A stretch of DNA of 64,000 nt. Origin: SIG299 sp045531955 (GTDB lineage Bacteria > Bacillota > Clostridia > Lachnospirales > Lachnospiraceae). The stretch lies in the NCBI GenBank assembly GCA_045531955.1, contig JAZSFC010000028.1, positions 1 through 64,000 on the forward strand, written 5' to 3'. A program made the translations under genes and the position numbers. The stretch's first letter is position 1. Every line of letters starts with the position of its first letter. Below the pieces are notes generated by a model. The model made no database searches and was not told where the DNA came from. It saw only the letters and a program-made list of their open reading frames with translations. Of this stretch, positions 57,969-64,000 are shown one piece after another.

Positions 57969-59279
57969 ATGAACCGTTTTGTGTTAAATTATTTGTGTCC
58001 GCTTTGTTTGCCGATGGCCTCCGCGGAGACGGAGGTGAAGAATCGAATTGGTGGAATTTTAAAATACAAAAAGCCGGGTAAGTGGCTGGCAGCTTTGACG
58101 ATGTTGCTTTGTCTGGTGGCGATTGCAGGCTGCTTTTTCGTACAGAAGGAAAGTGGACCGGGTGGTGCAGCTACGTCCACTCCGACGCCAATTCCTACAG
58201 TGACAGCTATGCCAACACCGACTTCAGTGCCGGTAGCAGAGCCTACAACCGAGCCAACAGCAACGGTAAAGCATACGCCAACACCGCTTCCACCAAGTGA
58301 TTTTACGCTGCTTGGCGATGTAACACCGGAAACTGTAGTGGCAGTGCCGATGGGGAAGACAGTGGATGTAGATTTGGACGGTGACGGCACCAAGGATATC
58401 ATCACCTGCGGATACGAAGGCTATGAGAAAAATAAAACCATGAAGGAAGTTGCACGAGACTGGCGCCTACGGGAATTTTGGTTTCAATTAAATATTAACG
58501 GAAGGACCTTTCGCGACAATGATATTCGGGAAGAATACTGGAATGATGGTCCGGGTTTTACAACGTACTATATTTTTGATGTAAATACAGAAGATAAGTA
58601 TAAAGAAATCGGATTGTATTTTGATGGACCAAGTGGGGATCCAAGCACGGCATTATACCGTTATATAAACGGAGAATTGTACTGTGTCGGCGTGTTTGAA
58701 AGTGCTGCCTTGGAATCGGATTATTCCTGGAACAGTGATGCTTATGAGGATATTTCTTATGAGGAAATGGTACAGACGGTTGACCGCGAAGAATTTGTAA
58801 TCTCTGTGCCGGGAGACGGAACCATTTTCTGTAGAGAAAGAACTGTTTTTTTTGAAACAACGGAAATTGTACGGGAATACAAGCTGTGGAATGCAAGCAT
58901 GGCTCAGGCTGCAATTTTACAGGAAACCATCCGTGGCCGCTATGAATTTACCGGCTGGAAGGATGACCGGGAGAACATGAATGTAAAAGTGAAAAAGGAT
59001 TTTACTGCATATGCGGAACCGGTGGATATGTCACTGGATTTCCATAAGGATCTGGTTTTGGTGGAAATTTCGAGAGACACCAGAGTTTCCTTCTATGCGT
59101 ATTATCCGGACAACGGCTGGACTGCCGGTTGGGTGGAACTATTTTACGGAGACAATCTGGAGCACACGGCATGGATTTATAAGGGTACGGATAAACAGGG
59201 TAACTCGGTTATCTATTTGCCAAACGAAACAGAGGATTCTTCCCGGGATTTATTTCTTAACTTGAGTACAGCCGGGTAA
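57969..59279 (+). CDS. Tandem partial copy of the BlaR1-like sensor, lacking the peptidase
   Basis: 436 residues. The first 55 residues (ASAETEVKNRIGGILKYKK, then a hydrophobic segment ending VAIAGCFFVQKES) match the end of the peptidase half of the preceding protein, and the rest matches its ectodomain, including VDLDGDGTKDIITCG. The zinc peptidase is absent. The shortened start gives a hydrophobic segment with a lipobox-like IAGC, so it may be a lipoprotein. It could be a soluble-side partner or decoy for the sensor. AAGGAGG lies upstream. Confidence 0.8.
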   Translation: MNRFVLNYLCPLCLPMASAETEVKNRIGGILKYKKPGKWLAALTMLLCLVAIAGCFFVQKESGPGGAATSTPTPIPTVTAMPTPTSVPVAEPTTEPTATVKHTPTPLPPSDFTLLGDVTPETVVAVPMGKTVDVDLDGDGTKDIITCGYEGYEKNKTMKEVARDWRLREFWFQLNINGRTFRDNDIREEYWNDGPGFTTYYIFDVNTEDKYKEIGLYFDGPSGDPSTALYRYINGELYCVGVFESAALESDYSWNSDAYEDISYEEMVQTVDREEFVISVPGDGTIFCRERTVFFETTEIVREYKLWNASMAQAAILQETIRGRYEFTGWKDDRENMNVKVKKDFTAYAEPVDMSLDFHKDLVLVEISRDTRVSFYAYYPDNGWTAGWVELFYGDNLEHTAWIYKGTDKQGNSVIYLPNETEDSSRDLFLNLSTAG

Positions 59280-59310
59280 ACAGAATAGAAAAATTGTATA
59301 AGGACTATAG

Positions 59311-59352
59311 CAAAAGAGGAACATTTTCTCAAACGGAAATGTTCCTCTTTTG
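59311..59352 (+). terminator. Terminator after the sensor pair
   Basis: CAAAAGAGGAACATTT pairs with AAATGTTCCTCTTTTG perfectly around a 10-nt loop. Confidence 0.88.
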
Positions 59353-59392
59353 TTAGGGAAACAGCGGTTGCTTTAAGATTTTCTGAATTGTC

Positions 59393-59446
59393 TTGACATT
59401 CCCACTGTACTATGATACTATACTAACTGTATTAAGAGTGTTAGTA
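59393..59446 (+). promoter_or_regulatory. Promoter and operator of the GntR/ABC operon
   Basis: TTGACA (59393-59398), 17-bp spacer, TACTAT (59416-59421). Directly after the -10, TACTAAC (59421-59427) and GTTAGTA (59440-59446) form an inverted repeat 12 bp apart, fitting GntR/YtrA self-repression. Confidence 0.65.
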
Positions 59447-59466
59447 CACTTGAAAGGAGGAATTCC

Positions 59467-59832
59467 GTGATAACATTAGATTATGCGGACCGGCGTCCGA
59501 TCTATGAACAGGTCATAGAGAAAATGAAAGACCTGATTCTGCTGGGCGTTCTGGAAACCGACAGTCAGCTGCCTAGTGTGCGGGAATTGGCCGTGGATTT
59601 ATCCATCAACCCGAATACGGTGCAGCGTGCTTATGCGGAGCTGGAGCGTCAGGGTGTCATCTACTGCGTAAAAGGCAGGGGAAACTTTGTGGCAGGCACC
59701 GATGGCTTGAAGGATAAGCAAAAAGAAGAATTAAAGCCACAGCTGTCGGAACTTGTAAAAAAAGCCAAAAAAGCAGATATGACAGAAGAAGAATTTATAA
59801 CATTAGTAAAGCAGTTTTATTCGGAACAATAG
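59467..59832 (+). CDS. GntR family regulator, YtrA subfamily
   Basis: 121 residues with a GTG start supported by AGGAGG. Winged helix with RRPIYEQVIEKMKDLIL, SVRELAVDLSINPNTVQRAYAELE; short C-terminal part as in YtrA proteins. Likely represses its own operon with the ABC transporter genes that follow, and opens in response to cell-envelope stress. Confidence 0.93.
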   Translation: MITLDYADRRPIYEQVIEKMKDLILLGVLETDSQLPSVRELAVDLSINPNTVQRAYAELERQGVIYCVKGRGNFVAGTDGLKDKQKEELKPQLSELVKKAKKADMTEEEFITLVKQFYSEQ

Positions 59833-59882
59833 TTCCAAGGGTAAGGGAGAAAACAAAAATTCAACAGAAAGGAACGAACAGT

Positions 59883-60785
59883 ATGATAGAAGCAAAAAAT
59901 GTCAGTAAATCCTTTTCGGATATTCTGGCGGTGGATAATGTTTCCGTCACCATCCGCGAAGGTTCGGTGTTTGGTATGATTGGTACCAACGGTGCCGGCA
60001 AAAGCACCTTCCTGCGTATGGCAGCAGGGGTATTCCGTCCGGACAGCGGAACCATTACGTTAGACGATATGCAGGTGTACGAGAATCCGGCGGCAAAGCA
60101 GGAATTTTTCTATATTTCCGATGACCAGTATTTCTTTGCAAACACCACACCGAAGGAATTAATGCGTTATTATTCCGTGGTGTATCCGAAGTTTGATAAA
60201 GAGCGCATGAAGAAGATGCTTGCGCAGTTTAATTTAGATGAAAAGAGAAAGGTGGCTACCTTCTCCAAAGGTATGAAAAAGCAGTTGTCCGTAATTTGCG
60301 GCATTTGTGCAAATACCAAGTACTTATTCTGTGACGAAACCTTCGACGGCTTGGACCCGGTAATGCGTCAGGCGGTAAAGAGTATTTTCGCGCAGGAAAT
60401 TGCAGAGAGAGGCTTAACTCCGGTGATTGCTTCCCACAACCTTCGTGAGTTGGAAGATATTTGCGACCACGTTGGTTTATTACACCGTGGCGGTGTCCTG
60501 TTATCCAGAGATTTAGAGGATATGAAAGTAAATATCCACAAGGTGCAGTGTGCTTTTAAAGCGGACAGCAATATTGAAGAAGTACTTCAGAACGTGGATG
60601 TAGTAAAGAAGGAAATCCGTGGTTCCCTGTACACCATTACCGCAAGGGGTAATGCGGATGACATCCGAAACCAGATTCAGACGGCAAATCCAATCTTTAT
60701 GGAGCTGTTGCCGCTCAGCTTAGAAGAAATCTTTATCAGTGAAACGGAGGTGGCAGGCTATGACATCAAGAAACTCATTTTTTAA
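59883..60785 (+). CDS. ABC transporter ATP-binding protein
   Basis: 300 residues. GTNGAGKST (Walker A), signature FSKGMKKQ and the CDETFDGLD Walker B (Cys in place of the usual hydrophobic residue) are present, with a C-terminal extension. In the YtrB-like family. Works with the permease that starts 26 bp before its stop codon. Confidence 0.92.
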   Translation: MIEAKNVSKSFSDILAVDNVSVTIREGSVFGMIGTNGAGKSTFLRMAAGVFRPDSGTITLDDMQVYENPAAKQEFFYISDDQYFFANTTPKELMRYYSVVYPKFDKERMKKMLAQFNLDEKRKVATFSKGMKKQLSVICGICANTKYLFCDETFDGLDPVMRQAVKSIFAQEIAERGLTPVIASHNLRELEDICDHVGLLHRGGVLLSRDLEDMKVNIHKVQCAFKADSNIEEVLQNVDVVKKEIRGSLYTITARGNADDIRNQIQTANPIFMELLPLSLEEIFISETEVAGYDIKKLIF

Positions 60786-63120
60786 CCTGTTAAAGGAAGA
60801 CCTCCATAGAAGATTATGGACGTTAATTCTTTCCTCTTTAGTATTTTTTGGAACCTTTGTGGTGGCATTCACTATGGTAATCCAGAATTATGTGGGACGT
60901 TTCAGCAGAGCAAGCTACGGATTTACCAATGCGCAGTTTATTGACCGTGTTTCCGACAATTTATGTGGTGATTTTTATGCATGCTGGCCGTGGTTTATGG
61001 TGGTGGCAATTGTCGGAGCCGTTATCTGCGGCATGAACGGCTTTGCTTATCTGCATTCCAGAAAGCAGATGGACTTTTATCACAGTCTTCCGGTAAAGCG
61101 GGAAGTGATTTTCTCTGTGCGCCTGATCAACGGTGTGCTGATTTATGCGGTGCCGTATCTGGTAGGACTTTTGTATACGTACCTGCTTTGTGTGTTATAT
61201 GGTGTAATGACCTGGGATATTTTCTTCTGCGGTCTGTTTATGTTTGTGCTGCATTTCATGGGCTACCTGGTAATGTATCTTGGCGTAATTCTTGCCATGA
61301 TGTTAACCGGAAAGCTGGTCATTGCCTTCTTTGGCGTTTGTATCGTTAACCTGTATGCGCCGCTTGTTTATGCGCTGGGCTGGGTGCTGAAGGACACCTT
61401 CCTTGTTACCGGCTATGAAGGCAGTATGGATTTTGAAACAGCGCTTGCCGTAACCCGTTGGTTTTCCCCTACCAGCTTTTATGTAAGTATGGTTACGGAA
61501 ATTAGTGAATCGGAAAGCACAAAGGGTTTCTGGCTGTTGTTTGTATTCTTCCTTTTATTTGCCGTAGTACTGACCGTATTAAACCTTTGGCTGTATAAAA
61601 AGCGTGCCAGTGAAAAGGCAGATACGGCCATGGCGTTTAAGGTGACAGAGCCGGTGTTCCGTGTGCTGATTTCCATTCCGGTGGGCGTTGTAGTCGGACT
61701 TTTATTCTATGCTATCCAGTATGACTATAACTGGGGTGTTTCCGTATTCTGGCTGATTTTTGGCGGTCTGCTGGGCGGCTTCCTTTGTCACGGCATTATG
61801 GAAGCATTGTATAACGGCGACATCAAAAAATGTTTGTCCCATAAAGTACAGATGGCAGTAACGATGGTACTGGCAGCAGCGATTCCGCTGATCTTCCTCT
61901 ATGATATTTTCGGTTACGATTCCTATCTTCCGAAAAAGCAGGATATTAAGAACATGGCGGTTATCAGCAGTGAGATGCGTTTTGGCGGAACCTATTATAC
62001 AAAGGACGGCTGGATCAGTCCGGTAAACTATGCGCTGGAAAACATGGAGGTTGAAGACTTTGATGCCATGTATGAGCTGGCAGGTATTTTATCTGAGGAC
62101 GCAGGAAAGAACCGAACGGAACGGTTTTTTGGCTACAGCGGTAATTATACCGTTTCTGCAGAGTCTTATTATGCCGGCGGAGTGGAAAAAGTCGAGTATA
62201 CGGATTTTATTATCCGCTACACCTTAAAGGACGGTTCGGAAGTAATCCGCCGTTATGAATACAATTTTTACGCAGTAATGGATTTGTTAGAACAGATTTA
62301 CAATGACAACGAGTATAAGAGTGCGGCACATCCGGTATTCAGTCTGTTGGAGTCCGGCTGTCCGATTACCAATATGAAATGTTACGCTCCAACCTCCGGT
62401 GTCACCGTAAAGCTGGAGAAAAATTGTACCGCAATAATTGAAGCCTATAAAGAGGATATTTTGGCAATGTCCTTTGATGATTTGAAAAATTCTGCGCCGA
62501 TTGGGGAACTGACCGTGCACTTTATGGTGAACGAGGGATATGCTCCGTATGAAGACAGCAGTAATTTCCTGGTATATCCGGAAATGACCCGTACACTGGC
62601 ACTGTTAAGAGAGCAGGGAGTATATCTGCAGGGCGTGCAGGATGCAAACAATATCGGAAGCATATCGGTTTCTTTTGGCGGTTCCTTAAATGACTTTAAG
62701 CGTCTGTTTGGCATGGAAGTGCCGGAAGAGGATGAGACAGAAACCTATGATATGGAAATGTCTGTTGCTTATGAAGATTATGAGATGTATTATGAGAAGT
62801 TCGGTTATTTTCCTCAGACAGCATGGGCTCCGGAATATTATCAGGATGTGGTTGTAGAGTTTACGGACCCGGCGGAAATTGCAGAGATTAAAAAGTGTTT
62901 GGTATACCGGCAGTATGGTTCGGAATTCGGACCGTTCCCGGAAACCAACACTTACTTAAGTGCAGATGTTTATTTTGAAATGCAGACCGGCACAATGGAA
63001 GACTTACTGGCAGGGGAAGGACTCATTGGCTGGACCGAGCGGTTCCGTTTTGAAGAAGGCAATATTCCTCAGATTGTCATTGACCGTCTGCTTAGTAAAT
63101 TGTGTGGAGAGACTAACTAA
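60760..63120 (+). CDS. ABC transporter permease, large
   Basis: 786 residues from ATG at 60760 with GGAGG; it overlaps the ATPase gene by 26 bp. The first about 400 residues have seven to eight helices (LWTLILSSLVFFGTFVVAF, GYLVMYLGVILAMMLTGKLV). The last about 380 form a large exterior domain with Asp/Glu/Tyr-rich stretches. Not a standard MacB or FtsX layout; more like the YtrC/YtrD-type permeases. Substrate unknown; membrane stress or peptide removal is inferred only from the operon type. Confidence 0.85.
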   Translation: MTSRNSFFNLLKEDLHRRLWTLILSSLVFFGTFVVAFTMVIQNYVGRFSRASYGFTNAQFIDRVSDNLCGDFYACWPWFMVVAIVGAVICGMNGFAYLHSRKQMDFYHSLPVKREVIFSVRLINGVLIYAVPYLVGLLYTYLLCVLYGVMTWDIFFCGLFMFVLHFMGYLVMYLGVILAMMLTGKLVIAFFGVCIVNLYAPLVYALGWVLKDTFLVTGYEGSMDFETALAVTRWFSPTSFYVSMVTEISESESTKGFWLLFVFFLLFAVVLTVLNLWLYKKRASEKADTAMAFKVTEPVFRVLISIPVGVVVGLLFYAIQYDYNWGVSVFWLIFGGLLGGFLCHGIMEALYNGDIKKCLSHKVQMAVTMVLAAAIPLIFLYDIFGYDSYLPKKQDIKNMAVISSEMRFGGTYYTKDGWISPVNYALENMEVEDFDAMYELAGILSEDAGKNRTERFFGYSGNYTVSAESYYAGGVEKVEYTDFIIRYTLKDGSEVIRRYEYNFYAVMDLLEQIYNDNEYKSAAHPVFSLLESGCPITNMKCYAPTSGVTVKLEKNCTAIIEAYKEDILAMSFDDLKNSAPIGELTVHFMVNEGYAPYEDSSNFLVYPEMTRTLALLREQGVYLQGVQDANNIGSISVSFGGSLNDFKRLFGMEVPEEDETETYDMEMSVAYEDYEMYYEKFGYFPQTAWAPEYYQDVVVEFTDPAEIAEIKKCLVYRQYGSEFGPFPETNTYLSADVYFEMQTGTMEDLLAGEGLIGWTERFRFEEGNIPQIVIDRLLSKLCGETN

Positions 63121-63146
63121 ATTTTGTTTTATAAGGACCATAGAAA

Positions 63147-63182
63147 AGAAGTTCCCGCAGTGTTATGCTGCGGGAACTTCTC
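63147..63182. terminator. Bidirectional terminator
   Basis: AGAAGTTCCCGCA pairs with TGCGGGAACTTCT around a 9-nt loop; ends the ABC operon and the opposing surface-protein gene. Confidence 0.88.
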
Positions 63183-63211
63183 ATTTAAGGGATGAAAAAA
63201 GTGAAAATAGG

Positions 63212-64000
63212 TTATTTCTTTTTCTTCTTAAAGAAGTAAGTGAGGGCACCGATTATGGCGCCAATCACAACAGCGCCGCCTGCCACAAGAGGAAGAGCAG
63301 AACCGTTCTTTGCAGTGTTACCGGAAGTATCGGCATCTGCTTCGCTGCCATCTGCAGAATCTGTAGGAGCTTCTGTCGGAGCTGCGGTCGGCTCTGCAGG
63401 AGCTTCGGTTGGCACTTCTGTCGGAGCAGGTGCTTCTGTCGGTTCCGGAGTAGGAGTTACCTTTAACTCTTCCGGAAGATAAATCTTGATGTAGCAAAGA
63501 TTTAAGCACAGGGTTGCAGTTGGAGAAGTAATCTCTAAATCCAGTTCGCCGTCTTTTACCTGAACTACCGCAGTAACGGCCTTGTTCATAGGAACATCCT
63601 TTAATACCTTGTGACCTTCCAGGGATACAATCGGATTCTTGGAGCAGTTCCATGGGTCGGTAAAGTAAAGCTCTACGTTGTAGGTGCCTACAGGAAGGGC
63701 GAACTTATAGGTTAAGGTTCTTGGCATGCCGTTTTCATATTGGTTCTTGGTGTAACGGTTGGTGGCTGTCTTTGGACTGGTATCGGATAAGCCGGAATTG
63801 GTCTCCAATGGCCAGGTGTTATCGGTAAATACGGTGTTGACCATGCCTGCATTGCTTGCGGTTCCGTTTTTCAGTGGGTCGGAAACCGTATCCACAAGCC
63901 CCCACTTTTTGCCGGTAACCGGGTCAATGCCGTAAACCTGCTCGGTAACGCCGTTGTAAACACCAAAGAGGTCACCATCGGATAGTGTGGTAACGTCATA
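63212..64000 (-). CDS. Malectin-like surface protein, C-terminal part (5' end beyond the window)
   Basis: 262 codons visible; the open frame runs to the window edge without an acceptable start. A malectin-like/carbohydrate-binding domain (YKFALPVGTYNVELYFTDPWNC, KVLKDVPMNKAVTAVVQV) is followed by a Pro-Thr-Glu-rich stalk, and a C-terminal hydrophobic anchor with a KKKKK tail. This looks like the cell-proximal end of a large, wall-spanning glycan-binding or glycosidase protein. The catalytic part, if any, lies outside the window. Confidence 0.8.
   Translation of the reverse strand, partial: YDVTTLSDGDLFGVYNGVTEQVYGIDPVTGKKWGLVDTVSDPLKNGTASNAGMVNTVFTDNTWPLETNSGLSDTSPKTATNRYTKNQYENGMPRTLTYKFALPVGTYNVELYFTDPWNCSKNPIVSLEGHKVLKDVPMNKAVTAVVQVKDGELDLEITSPTATLCLNLCYIKIYLPEELKVTPTPEPTEAPAPTEVPTEAPAEPTAAPTEAPTDSADGSEADADTSGNTAKNGSALPLVAGGAVVIGAIIGALTYFFKKKKK

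Overview
The window looks like a chromosomal segment from a low-GC, anaerobic Firmicute of the family Lachnospiraceae (Clostridium cluster XIVa). The basis is a large Clostridia-type SRP RNA, Firmicute-style Shine-Dalgarno sites and -35/-10 promoters, S-box (SAM-I) and preQ1 riboswitches, a BlaI/BlaR1-like pair, a GntR/YtrA-type ABC operon, surface proteins with Thr-Pro-Glu linkers, and pectin/arabinan-directed enzymes. The genus cannot be fixed from sequence reading alone. Pectinesterase plus extracellular arabinofuranosidase suggests a gut or rumen plant-polysaccharide user.

Layout. 1-480: 3' end of a 23S rRNA gene, then tRNA-Asn and tRNA-Cys with no 5S gene between, and a short stretch of tRNA-like debris. 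0.7-6.4 kb: Na/Pi-type transporter, VanZ-like protein, cytidylate-kinase-like protein, a duplicated-domain lipoprotein and a YtvI/AI-2E-like permease. 6.4-11.2 kb (minus strand): ABC-F ATPase, a radical-SAM activase, an alpha/beta esterase and a cytoplasmic pectinesterase. 11.3-14.6 kb: SRP RNA, tatD, rsmA, a GNAT protein and tadA. 14.6-19.8 kb: an unusual operon of a cyclic-nucleotide-binding-domain protein, a permease-less ABC ATPase and a TPR/acidic-linker/P-loop protein, facing a small stand-alone Ig-like protein. 19.9-24.5 kb: shikimate-kinase-like protein, murA, and a SAM-riboswitch-led metK with an HD-GYP gene behind it. 24.6-29.7 kb: histidine kinase, response regulator and a GGDEF/GAF/GGDEF/EAL protein. 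29.8-34.6 kb: asnS, a long hairpin element, an AlaX-type editing protein, a lipoprotein, and queT behind a preQ1 riboswitch. 34.7-41.2 kb: YwmB-like protein, a large anchored protein with a decayed peptidase-like tail, GT2, PAP2 and deoB. 41.2-50.4 kb: carbohydrate region (GH51 lipoprotein, ArsR-type and AraC regulators, TIM-barrel isomerase, Gfo/Idh/MocA dehydrogenase, tRNA-Gln, L-fucose/arabinose isomerase-like enzyme), ending in a second, roughly 310-bp hairpin. 50.5-55.2 kb: small accessory genes (PUA-like, Nudix, GNAT, a DUF5714-like/arsenate-reductase fusion, XRE regulator, two membrane proteins) and a 5'-truncated membrane gene. 55.3-64 kb: BlaI/BlaR1-like pair with an unfamiliar sensor domain and a tandem partial copy of that sensor, a GntR/ABC operon, and the C-terminal end of a malectin-like surface protein.

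How the genes fit together. Housekeeping blocks (tatD-rsmA-tadA, murA, metK, asnS, deoB, SRP RNA) alternate with accessory blocks. The carbohydrate genes suggest that pectic and arabinan oligosaccharides are trimmed outside by the GH51 lipoprotein, then de-esterified and isomerised inside. A second theme is cyclic-nucleotide signalling: a GGDEF/EAL protein beside a two-component pair, an HD-GYP gene downstream of a SAM riboswitch, and a cNMP-binding-domain operon. The best candidates for undescribed biology are the 14656-19455 operon, the BlaR1-like sensor with its duplicated ectodomain, and the two long palindromic elements at gene 3' ends (31143-31396 and 50103-50413).
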